Below are positions 56,670 through 64,000 of a DNA stretch of 64,000 nucleotides, in pieces. Made by a program: the position numbers and the translations under genes. Location of the stretch: the NCBI RefSeq assembly GCF_015461845.1, contig NZ_JACOPW010000003.1:62001-126000 (forward strand). The letters run 5' to 3'. Within the stretch, counting starts at the first letter, position 1; each line of letters starts with the position of its first letter. Source of the stretch: Pseudomonas mucoides (GTDB lineage: Bacteria; Pseudomonadota; Gammaproteobacteria; Pseudomonadales; Pseudomonadaceae). A model generated the notes under the pieces. It saw only the letters and a list, made by a program, of their open reading frames with translations. It did no database searches and was not told where the DNA came from.

Positions 56670-57637
56670 GCCCGGTCAGTTCCAAACCCGTGTCGGCCAA
56701 GGTGCTGGATGCAGCGATTGCCTGGCAATTGTCCCTCGACTCCGGCAGCCCGGTGGAGCGCGAAGCGTTCAGCCAGTGGCACGCAGCCCACGAGGAACAT
56801 GCCCGCGCCTGGCGCCAGTTGGGCATGCTCGACCAGCGTTTCAGCGTCGCCAACGGCCCGGCCCGTACGGCATTGCTGCAATCACGTGAAAGCATTCGCC
56901 GCCGCGTGCGCAAACTGGGCAACGGCGTGGCCAGTGTTATCGCAGTGATCGGGCTGGCCTTGTTTGCCGGTGAGCGTTATCTGCCCCTCGACTACTGGCT
57001 GGCCGACCAGCGCACCGCCACGGGCGAGCAGCGCACCCTGCGCCTGGCGGACGGCACGCTGCTCAACCTCAACACCCACAGTGCCGTGGACATCCGTTTT
57101 GATGAGAAGCGGCGGCGGATCATCCTTCAGGAAGGCGAAATCCTCGTCGAAACCGGTCATGGCGATGCCCGACCGTTTATCGTCGAAACCCGCGAAGGTA
57201 GCATGCGCGCCCTCGGGACGTTGTTCCTGGTCAAGCGCGAGGAAGAAGGCACACGTCTGAGCGTGTTGAAGTCCGCTGTCGCCGCGCATCCCGAGTCGAG
57301 CGCTGAAGAACAGATTCTGCAAGAAGGTCAGCAAGTGCTGATGCGCAGCAATGGCCTGGGACCGATTGTCGCCGTGAATGCCGGCGCCGATGCGTGGACT
57401 CGCGGCATGCTGGTGGTCGATAACGCGCGCCTGAAAGACCTGGTGCACGAACTCGGCCGGTATCGGCCCGGGCACCTGGGGGTTGCGCCCGAGATTGCCG
57501 ACCTGCGGATCACCGGCAGCTTCCCGCTGCACGACACCGATAAAGCCTTGAGCGCCCTGTTGCCGACCCTGCCGGTGCAGATCGAACAGCACACGCCGTG
57601 GTGGGTGACGGTGGCGAAGGCTGACGCCCGGCCTTAA
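56666..57637 (+). CDS. fiuR: FecR-type anti-sigma/signalling protein
   Basis: A 323-aa inner-membrane protein. The N-terminal cytosolic DUF4880 part has AIAWQLSLDSGSPVEREAFS. One membrane segment follows (GVASVIAVIGLALFAGERYL, about 91-110). The FecR periplasmic domain is recognised from GEQRTLRLADGTLLNLNTHS and EGEILVETGHG, and the C-terminus ends in an STN-like region (LRITGSFPLHDTDKAL). It relays the receptor's signal to the sigma factor. Confidence 0.88.
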   Translation: MSPVSSKPVSAKVLDAAIAWQLSLDSGSPVEREAFSQWHAAHEEHARAWRQLGMLDQRFSVANGPARTALLQSRESIRRRVRKLGNGVASVIAVIGLALFAGERYLPLDYWLADQRTATGEQRTLRLADGTLLNLNTHSAVDIRFDEKRRRIILQEGEILVETGHGDARPFIVETREGSMRALGTLFLVKREEEGTRLSVLKSAVAAHPESSAEEQILQEGQQVLMRSNGLGPIVAVNAGADAWTRGMLVVDNARLKDLVHELGRYRPGHLGVAPEIADLRITGSFPLHDTDKALSALLPTLPVQIEQHTPWWVTVAKADARP

Positions 57638-57642
57638 GTGAT

Positions 57643-57672
57643 GATCGCTCCACACTCTGCGTGGGAACGATC
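57643..57672. repeat. palindromic REP of the GATCG..CGTGGGAACGATC class
   Basis: GATCGCTCCACAC-TCTG-CGTGGGAACGATC, an imperfect relative of the palindrome at 46917. Confidence 0.7.
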
Positions 57673-57791
57673 ATGTCGACAGATCAGCACCCGATTTCTG
57701 AATCGAAATTATTTTCATCCAGCCCTATCACTTTTCAATTCTCGTCCGGCACCTAAGCAATTGAGAAATGTTTCCATTCAGGAGCCGCCGT

Positions 57792-60218
57792 ATGTCCCGT
57801 TCGCTGAACACCTTGTTGCGCCCCAGTCTGCTGGCAATTGCCATTGCCCTTTGCGCCCCTCTGGCCAGCACTCAGCTGATCGCCGCTGAACAGGCCTCCA
57901 GTGTTCACGCCTACAACCTGCCGGCCGCGCCATTGGCCAGCACCCTGAACCAGATCGCCAGCCAGGCCGGCCTGGCGCTGTCGCTGAATCCATCCCTGGC
58001 CGCAGGCAAGACCTCGGCGCCGGTGAAGGGGCAGTTCGACGCGGCCGCCGCCCTGCGTGAAGCCTTGCGCGGCACCGGTCTGCAACTGGAACAGAGCAGC
58101 GCCGGCACGTACAGCCTGGTCGCCATTCCCGAGGGCACACTGGCCCTGCCGGAAACCGCGGTCATTGGTGTGGAAAATACCGAAAGCGCCTGGGGCCCGG
58201 TAGACGGCTACCTCGCCAAACGCACCGCCGCTGGCACCAAGACCGATACCGCGCTGGTCGAAGCACCGCGCTCGATTTCCGTCGTGACTCGCGAGCAAAT
58301 GGACGACCGCAACGTCCAGAACCTCGATGACGCCGTACGCTACATGCCCGGCACCACCGCCAGTAGCTACGGCAGCGACACCCGCGCCGACTGGTTGCGC
58401 GTGCGTGGTTTCGAACCGACCCAGTTCCTCGACGGCCTGCCCCTGCCTAAAGGCGTGTACGCCAACCCGAAACAGGAAACCTGGAACCTCGATCGCCTCG
58501 CCGTGCTGCGCGGCCCGGCGTCTTCAGTGTACGGCCAGACCCCGCCGGGCGGCCTGCTTGACATGGTCAGCCGCCGCCCATCAGCGGTGGATAGCCACGA
58601 GATCGAGGTGCAATACGGCAGCGACAACCATCGCCAGATCAACTTCGCCAGCACCGGCAAGATCGATGACGAAGGCCAGTTTCTCTACGGATTGAGCGGC
58701 GTGGTGCGCGACAGCGATACGCAGATAGACCACGTCGAGAACAAGCGCTACAACATCGCGCCGAGCCTGACCTGGAACATCGACGAAGACACCCGGTTCA
58801 CCCTGCTGACCCAGTTCACCCGTGACGATACCGGCATCACCAGCCAGTTCCTGCCGGTGCAAGGCACCAAAATCGACATGCCGTTCGGCGATATTTCCCA
58901 TCACAAGAACCTCGGTGATCCGGACTGGGAATACTACGACCGCACCTACTACGCGCTGGGCTATGCGTTCGAACATCGTCTGAACGACGTGTGGCAATTC
59001 CGGCAGAACCTGCGTTACACCAAGTCGGACCTGTCGTTCCAGGCCGTCACCGTTGGCTCGTATCCGTTCACCCAGGTGGATGACGCCGGCAACGTGGGCC
59101 GCTCCACCACCAGCGTCGAAGAAGACATCAGCCAGTTCGCCGTGGACAACAACTTCCAGGCCGACTTCGCCACCGGCGAAGTGAATCACACCGTGCTGCT
59201 GGGTCTCGACCACCAGCGCAGCAACACCAACTACCTCTCCATTTTCGGCAGCGCACCGCCGATCAACGTCAACAACCCGATCCATGGCTTGCCGATCGAG
59301 CGTCCGGACCGTTCCACCGCGTTCTACGACTATGACCAGAAGACCTACCAGACCGGCCTGTACGTGCAGGACCAAATGGCCCTCGATCAATGGCGCCTGA
59401 CCCTCGGCGGCCGTGAAGACTGGGTGCACACCGGCACCAAGTTCTTCAACAAGGGCGATGCCACCAACACCGAGCGCGACAAGAATTTCAGCGGCAACGC
59501 AGCGATCAGCTATGTGTTTGATTCGGGCTTTGTGCCGTACCTGTCGTACGCCGAATCCTTCCAGCCGACCACCGGTGCAGCGGCCTCGTCCACTGAATCG
59601 TTCAAACCCACCGAAGGCAAACAGTGGGAACTGGGCATCAAGTACCAGCCGCCCGGCAGCAATACCCTGCTGACCGCTGCAATCTACGACCTGACCCAGA
59701 AAAACGTCTCCGTCACCACCACCGTCGGCGCCACGCCAATTACCAGCCAGACCGGTGAAGTCAAAGTCAAAGGCCTGGAACTGGAAGCGGTTTCCGACGT
59801 GACCGAAAACCTCAAGCTCATCGCCGCGTACACCCTGGCCAAATCCGAAGTGCAGGATGGCGACTTCAAAGGCAATCGCCTGCAGCTGATGCCTAACCAA
59901 CAGGCCTCGCTGTGGACTGACTACACCTGGCACAACGGCGTGCTGGACGGCTTCGGCGTAGGCGCCGGCGTTCGCTACACCGGCAATACCTACGGTGACC
60001 AGGCCAACACCGAACTGGGCAAGGCAGATGCCTACACCGTGTTCGACGCCGCCCTTCATTACGACCTCGGCCGCCTGGACAACACCCTGAAAGGTGCGTC
60101 CCTGGCGCTGAACGCCACCAACCTGTTCGACAAGGACTACATCTCGACTTGTGACAGTTTCTACTGCTACTACGGTGACCAGCGCAGCGTCGTCGCCAGT
60201 GCAACCTACAAGTGGTAA
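57792..60218 (+). CDS. fiuA: TonB-dependent ferric-siderophore receptor with signalling domain (FiuA/FhuA type)
   Basis: Start at ATG 57792 with CAGGAGCC upstream; 808 aa. A signal peptide ends near LIAAEQ. An STN signalling domain (about 45-110) receives the FecR contact. The plug domain has VEAPRSISVVTREQMDDRN and RGFEPTQFLDGLPLPKG. A 22-strand barrel follows and ends in the terminal aromatic residue of ATYKW. The plug and barrel resemble hydroxamate (ferrichrome-type) receptors; ligand assignment is inference. Confidence 0.87.
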   Translation: MSRSLNTLLRPSLLAIAIALCAPLASTQLIAAEQASSVHAYNLPAAPLASTLNQIASQAGLALSLNPSLAAGKTSAPVKGQFDAAAALREALRGTGLQLEQSSAGTYSLVAIPEGTLALPETAVIGVENTESAWGPVDGYLAKRTAAGTKTDTALVEAPRSISVVTREQMDDRNVQNLDDAVRYMPGTTASSYGSDTRADWLRVRGFEPTQFLDGLPLPKGVYANPKQETWNLDRLAVLRGPASSVYGQTPPGGLLDMVSRRPSAVDSHEIEVQYGSDNHRQINFASTGKIDDEGQFLYGLSGVVRDSDTQIDHVENKRYNIAPSLTWNIDEDTRFTLLTQFTRDDTGITSQFLPVQGTKIDMPFGDISHHKNLGDPDWEYYDRTYYALGYAFEHRLNDVWQFRQNLRYTKSDLSFQAVTVGSYPFTQVDDAGNVGRSTTSVEEDISQFAVDNNFQADFATGEVNHTVLLGLDHQRSNTNYLSIFGSAPPINVNNPIHGLPIERPDRSTAFYDYDQKTYQTGLYVQDQMALDQWRLTLGGREDWVHTGTKFFNKGDATNTERDKNFSGNAAISYVFDSGFVPYLSYAESFQPTTGAAASSTESFKPTEGKQWELGIKYQPPGSNTLLTAAIYDLTQKNVSVTTTVGATPITSQTGEVKVKGLELEAVSDVTENLKLIAAYTLAKSEVQDGDFKGNRLQLMPNQQASLWTDYTWHNGVLDGFGVGAGVRYTGNTYGDQANTELGKADAYTVFDAALHYDLGRLDNTLKGASLALNATNLFDKDYISTCDSFYCYYGDQRSVVASATYKW

Positions 60219-60246
60219 TCGTCTGACCTGACATGCCCCACAACCA

Positions 60247-60272
60247 GGCCGTCCTCTTCAGGACGGCTTTGG
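60247..60272 (+). terminator. terminator-like hairpin after the receptor gene
   Basis: GCCGTCCT-CTTC-AGGACGGC followed by TTTGGT, 30 bp after the receptor stop. Confidence 0.65.
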
Positions 60273-60291
60273 TATTTCTGAAGGCCTGGAA

Positions 60292-61422
60292 ATGAAAAGT
60301 AAAACAATTCGCCGCTGGTCCTTCGTCCACACCTGGACCAGCCTGATCTGCACGGTCTTGCTGCTGATGCTGGCATTGACCGGGTTGCCGTTGATCTTCC
60401 ACCACGAGATCGACCATCTGCTGGGCGATGCCGCCGAGTTGAAGTCGATGCCGGCGGACACGCCGAGGCTGGACTTGCAGCAGTTGGTGCAGGCGGCTGA
60501 AAAGCACCGCCCCGGCGAAGTCATGCAGTATTTCGGTTTTGAGGACGACGAGCCCAACGGCGCCGTTACGATCATGGCGGCAACCGCCGGCACCGAGCCG
60601 AACGCCTCGCACACCTTCATGCTCGATGCCCGCACCGGTGAAGCCGTGGAAATGCCCTCGGCCAATGGCGGTTTCATGATGGTGATGCTGCGCCTGCACG
60701 TGGACATGTTTGCCGGTCTGCCGGGCAAGTTGCTGCTGGCGTTCATGGGGTTGATGTTTGTGGCGGCCATCATTTCCGGGACGGTGCTGTATTTGCCGTT
60801 TATGCGTCGTTTGAAGTTCGCCACCGTGCGCCAGGACAAATCCACCCGCCTGCGTTGGCTGGATCTGCACAACCTGATTGGTGTGGTCACACTGACCTGG
60901 GCGCTGGTCGTCGGCGTCACCGGCGTGATCAGCGCCTGTGCCGACCTGCTGATTGCTGCCTGGCGCAACGACAGCCTGACCGCGATGGTCGCGCCGTACC
61001 GCGACGCGCCACCACTGACGCACCTCGCACCGGCGAGCCGTCTGCTCGACATTGCCACGGAGGTGGCACCGGACATGACGCCCGATTTCATCGCCTTCCC
61101 TGGCACGCGGTTTTCCAGCGAACACCATTACGCCGTGTTCATGAAAGGCAGCACCCACCTGACTTCGCATTTGCTGACACCGGTGCTGATCGACGCCAGC
61201 ACCCTGCAAGTCACGGCGGTGGCTGAAAGACCGTGGTACATGGACGCCATGGGCATGTCGCAGCCCCTGCACTTTGGCGACTACGGCGGCCTGCCGATGA
61301 AGATCCTGTGGGCGACCCTCGACGTGCTGACCATCATCGTGCTCGGCAGCGGGGTTTACCTGTGGGTGGTGCGGCGCAAAGCGGCAAAACCTGTGCTCGA
61401 ACCTGCCGAGGCTCATGCATGA
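60292..61422 (+). CDS. PepSY-associated membrane protein
   Basis: A 376-aa protein with four membrane helices (SLICTVLLLMLALTGLPLIF at the start; LLLAFMGLMFVAAIISGTVL; VTLTWALVVGVTGVISACAD; ILWATLDVLTIIVLGSGVYL) and PepSY-type periplasmic loops. Conserved His in HTW, HHEIDHL and RLHVDMF could bind haem or metal. Such genes follow siderophore receptors in Pseudomonas and probably reduce or handle iron released from the siderophore. Confidence 0.85.
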   Translation: MKSKTIRRWSFVHTWTSLICTVLLLMLALTGLPLIFHHEIDHLLGDAAELKSMPADTPRLDLQQLVQAAEKHRPGEVMQYFGFEDDEPNGAVTIMAATAGTEPNASHTFMLDARTGEAVEMPSANGGFMMVMLRLHVDMFAGLPGKLLLAFMGLMFVAAIISGTVLYLPFMRRLKFATVRQDKSTRLRWLDLHNLIGVVTLTWALVVGVTGVISACADLLIAAWRNDSLTAMVAPYRDAPPLTHLAPASRLLDIATEVAPDMTPDFIAFPGTRFSSEHHYAVFMKGSTHLTSHLLTPVLIDASTLQVTAVAERPWYMDAMGMSQPLHFGDYGGLPMKILWATLDVLTIIVLGSGVYLWVVRRKAAKPVLEPAEAHA

Positions 61423-61598
61423 AGCGCAGGCAATCGAACTTCTGGAAGGTCTTCGGCACGCCCGCGTTCATCGCCTTGCTCAGCGCCGCCGGATTGTTCG
61501 CCGCGCTGTTGGGTGATGGCGTGTGGGACGCCCTGAGCTGGCTCGGCCTGGGCGTGCCCGCCTTCTTTGCCCTGCGCGGCCTGCTGCAACGCCACTGA
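61419..61598 (+). CDS. small membrane protein, 59 aa
   Basis: ATG overlaps the PepSY gene's stop (GCATGA). The peptide MKRRQSNFWKVFGTPAFIAL continues with a hydrophobic stretch of about 40 residues forming two helices (LLSAAGLFAALLG; WLGLGVPAFFALRGLL). Commonly found after PepSY genes in siderophore loci. Likely a partner subunit of that protein. Confidence 0.8.
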   Translation: MKRRQSNFWKVFGTPAFIALLSAAGLFAALLGDGVWDALSWLGLGVPAFFALRGLLQRH

Positions 61599-61602
61599 AC
61601 TA

Positions 61603-61628
61603 TGTAGGAGCGAGCTTGAGCTATCGGG
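61603..61628. repeat. degenerate REP half
   Basis: TGTAGGAGCGAGCTTGAGCT plus ATCGGG right after the small membrane protein gene. Confidence 0.55.
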
Positions 61629-61674
61629 TCAACGCGCTATGCTGCCCGACACTGCCACCGACCGAGACGTTGCC

Positions 61675-62304
61675 ATGTCCGCCCCCAGCATGACCCTGTA
61701 CCACAACTCGCTATCGCCCTTCGTTCGTAAAGTCATGGTGCTGCTGCACGAGACCGGTCAGACCGGCCGCGTGGCGTTGCAGGACTGTGTGCTCACGCCG
61801 GTCAACCCGGACCAGTCACTCAACGAAGACAACCCGCTGGGCAAAATTCCCGCCCTGCGCCTGGCCGACGGCAGTGTCATCCATGACAGCCGGGTGATCC
61901 TCGATTACCTCGATCACCAGCACGTCGGCAACCCGCTGATTCCGCGCGAAGGCTCGGCCCGCTGGCGGCGCCTGACCCTGGCCTCCCTGGCCGACGGGAT
62001 CATGGACGCGTCGGTGTTGGTTCGTTACGAAATGGTCCTGCGCGACCCGCAGAAGCACTGGGACGAGTATCTGGATGCCCAGCGCGACAAGATTCGTCGC
62101 GGGTTGGCATTGCTCGAAAAAGACGCGATTGCCGAGCTGACCAGCCATTTCGATGTGGCGGCGATCAGCGTGGCCTGTGCGCTGGGCTACATCGACTTGC
62201 GCCATCCGGATCTGGAATGGCGCGAGGCGAATCCGCAGTTGGCGGCGTGGTATTTCGAGGTAAGTCAGCGGCCTTCGATGTTGGCGACGATGCCTAAGGT
62301 TTAG
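61675..62304 (+). CDS. glutathione S-transferase family protein
   Basis: Start at ATG 61675 (MSAPSMTLYHNSLSPFVRKV), 209 aa. The thioredoxin-like N-domain has Ser14-Pro-Phe as the glutathione-activating region, NPLGKIPALRL (cis-Pro loop) and IHDSRVILDYLD. The helical C-domain ends with the N-capping box (DVAAISVACALGYIDLR). Substrate unknown. A GST gene also neighbours fiu genes in P. aeruginosa. Confidence 0.9.
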   Translation: MSAPSMTLYHNSLSPFVRKVMVLLHETGQTGRVALQDCVLTPVNPDQSLNEDNPLGKIPALRLADGSVIHDSRVILDYLDHQHVGNPLIPREGSARWRRLTLASLADGIMDASVLVRYEMVLRDPQKHWDEYLDAQRDKIRRGLALLEKDAIAELTSHFDVAAISVACALGYIDLRHPDLEWREANPQLAAWYFEVSQRPSMLATMPKV

Positions 62305-62327
62305 ATTTTCGCTGACTGCACTGGCCT

Positions 62328-62423
62328 CATCGCGAGCAAGCTCGCTCCCACATTTGTTCTTTGGTGTGCGCAGATTTTGTGTTAACTGGAGATCCCCTGT
62401 GGGAGCGAGCTTGCTCGCGATGG
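62328..62423. repeat. inverted REP pair
   Basis: TCATCGCGAGCAAGCTCGCT plus CCCACA (62328-62353) faces CCCCTGTGGGAGCGAGCTTG plus CTCGCGATGG (62394-62423). Confidence 0.85.
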
Positions 62424-62514
62424 CACCACACCGAATCCACCGGAAACAGCTCAAAAATCAGCGTCGCCAATACCTCCCCTTCACGCTGATCCTCACGCAA
62501 CCCAATCGACCGGC

Positions 62515-63885
62515 TCATTCCACCGCCCCCAGATCAAACACCATCGGCTTGGCGCTTTTCTGCCCGATCCCGTACCAGTCCAGCTTGCGGGTCAGCACCA
62601 TGAACACCCCGAGCAACCCGAACAGCAACAACGAGCCCATCAGCAACGCGTAATCCTCGGCACTCAGCAAGCCATAGAGCAAGCCGTACAACGCCGCCAA
62701 CCCCGCCGAAAAACTCAAGCCATGGCGCACGCTGCGCAGCACATGGCAGACATAGAACCCGATCAACAACACACAGCCCGCCGACGACAACAGATACGCC
62801 AGGGCAAAACCAATGTGCTCGGACAGCGACAGCAACAACAGATAGAAGAACGCCAAAGCCACGCCGACCAACGCGTATTGCACCGGGTGCACCGCCAGGC
62901 TTTTCAGCACTTCGAACAGGAAGAACCCAGCGAAGGTCAGGACGATAAACAGCAAGGCGTATTTGATCGCCCGATCACTCTTCAGATATTGATCCACCGG
63001 ATCGATAAAGCTCACGCCGAAACTGCGCCCGTTGTACGCCTCGCAACCACCGCCGGACACACAACTGCTCAGCGCTTCTTGCAGGTTGGTGGAGAAAAAC
63101 GAGGTCTGCCAGTTGGCCGTAAAACCTTGATCGGTGACTTCACGCTGGGCCGGCAGGTAGTTGCCGATAAAGCTCGGATGCGGCCAGTTCGCGCTCAGCG
63201 AGACTTTGCTGGTCTTGCCCACCGGCAAAATTTGCAACTGCCCGGTGCCCTGCAACCGCAGGTCAAAACCGAAGGCCAGTTCCGTGACTCGTTTAGTGTC
63301 CAAAGCCGGTAGCGTCACGTGTACGCCTTCACCCAGCCAACCCACCTGACTGCCCGGAACGAAGTCCAGCGTCTGGCCATTCAGGTCCAGCTTCAACGCA
63401 TTTTCGATGCCACGAATGTCGCTGATACCCACCGCCAGGAACGGCTGGTCGAACCGGTAATCCGCGAAGTCTTCCTTGATGCCCCATTGCGCCGGCACCG
63501 AGAAATGCCCGCTGATGTGGTTTTCCGCGTGGAACAGGCGCGCCTCGTAAATGCCTCGCGAGCGCAGCTCGGTCTGGATCTGGCCATCGAGCTCGAAACG
63601 CTCTGGCAGGAAGTACAAACGACCGCGCTCTTCGCCGATGTCCTGGTAGCGCTGGTTGGTTTTCTCGTTGAGCTTCCAGGTGCGCACCACTTTGCGATAC
63701 GGCACCACCATCAGCGGGCCGCTCAGTTGCTGGCTGAAGCTGGCGCTGCGGGCGATGTCTTCGAGTACACCGTCACGCCGTTGCTGGCGGTCCTGGATGA
63801 GGCCGTTGATCATCAAGAGCGGAATCAGTAGCAACAAAATCAGAAGGGCAATGGCCCCGAGTTTTAGGGTCAGGCTGCGGTTCAT
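62515..63885 (-). CDS. creD: inner membrane protein CreD
   Basis: A 456-aa protein. An N-terminal anchor helix (KLGAIALLILLLLIPLLMIN) is followed by a periplasmic domain of about 290 residues. Further sequence includes LPERFELDGQIQTELRSRGI, and then five to six membrane helices at the C-terminus (about 315-440). CreD belongs to the CreBC envelope-stress and beta-lactam response; creBC would be upstream on this strand, right of the window. A REP half-element ends the window. Confidence 0.93.
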   Translation of the reverse strand: MNRSLTLKLGAIALLILLLLIPLLMINGLIQDRQQRRDGVLEDIARSASFSQQLSGPLMVVPYRKVVRTWKLNEKTNQRYQDIGEERGRLYFLPERFELDGQIQTELRSRGIYEARLFHAENHISGHFSVPAQWGIKEDFADYRFDQPFLAVGISDIRGIENALKLDLNGQTLDFVPGSQVGWLGEGVHVTLPALDTKRVTELAFGFDLRLQGTGQLQILPVGKTSKVSLSANWPHPSFIGNYLPAQREVTDQGFTANWQTSFFSTNLQEALSSCVSGGGCEAYNGRSFGVSFIDPVDQYLKSDRAIKYALLFIVLTFAGFFLFEVLKSLAVHPVQYALVGVALAFFYLLLLSLSEHIGFALAYLLSSAGCVLLIGFYVCHVLRSVRHGLSFSAGLAALYGLLYGLLSAEDYALLMGSLLLFGLLGVFMVLTRKLDWYGIGQKSAKPMVFDLGAVE

Positions 63886-63976
63886 GGGACTCTCCCTGTT
63901 TGGATGGGGAGAGTCTGGGAGGGCTGTGTGGGGGATTTATGGGGGGAATGTGGAGATTATGTGGAGACTGCACCGC

Positions 63977-64000
63977 CCCCTGTGGGAGCGAGCCTGCTCG
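63977..64000. repeat. REP element, cut by window edge
   Basis: CCCCTGTGGGAGCGAGCCTG plus CTCG up to the last base. Confidence 0.7.

Overview
The window is chromosomal DNA from a Pseudomonas, most likely of the fluorescens/putida lineage. Evidence: a complete pqqF-A-B-C-D-E cluster followed by an S9 peptidase, a bioB-F-H-C-D operon, davB/davA lysine catabolism genes, a fiu-type ferric-siderophore signalling cassette, and many copies of the short palindromic REP elements typical of this group (GCGAGC..GCTCGCTCCCACAGG class). Gene order from the davB side to glcB agrees with my memory of P. putida and P. aeruginosa chromosomes, so nearly everything right of 12.8 kb is core genome.

Left end, 1 to 12,806: an integrated mobile island. 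Its right edge is a 47-nt 3' fragment of a CAT-anticodon tRNA (best match tRNA-Ile2) directly beside a P4-type tyrosine integrase. Inward lie an AlpA/excisionase-like HTH protein and four unrecognised small genes on the minus strand, one carrying an 11-bp direct-repeat array at DNA level. The cargo is a divergent pair of very large proteins. Each combines a PD-(D/E)xK (Mrr-like) nuclease domain, a STAND/AAA-type P-loop NTPase and a long helical C-terminus. One also begins with an XRE HTH domain and runs off the left edge. They share a promoter region with operator-like palindromes. This is the best candidate in the window for an undescribed (Avs-like) antiphage system.

13.0 to 17.4 kb: an exported protein, an Lrp/AsnC regulator, and the davB-davA pair that turns L-lysine into 5-aminovalerate. 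17.4 to 25.1 kb: PQQ cofactor biosynthesis, with a possible out-of-frame leader ORF overlapping pqqA. 25.2 to 38.4 kb: a YqaE/Pmp3 membrane peptide, a class-III aminotransferase homologue that has lost its PLP lysine, a LysR regulator, three DmdC-type acyl-CoA dehydrogenase paralogues (one with PsrA-type operators), a diguanylate cyclase, a large di-haem peroxidase-like protein and a small flagellar-rod-like protein.

38.5 to 43.2 kb: biotin synthesis (bioB-F-H-C-D, all on the minus strand, overlapping ends). 43.2 to 52.5 kb: comF, modE, a PhoX-family phosphatase, srkA, rarD, a GcvR-like ACT protein and malate synthase G. The rarD/gcvR gap holds two perfect DnaA boxes and a long-range inverted repeat. 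52.6 to 56 kb: a receiver-only response regulator and a CNMP/CBS/DUF294 signalling protein translationally coupled to a DnaQ-like exonuclease. 56.1 to 62.3 kb: FecI-type sigma factor, FecR-type anti-sigma, a TonB receptor with an N-terminal signalling domain, a PepSY membrane protein, a small membrane peptide and a glutathione S-transferase. The window ends with creD on the minus strand. REP elements punctuate the intergenic regions of the core part and none was seen inside the island.
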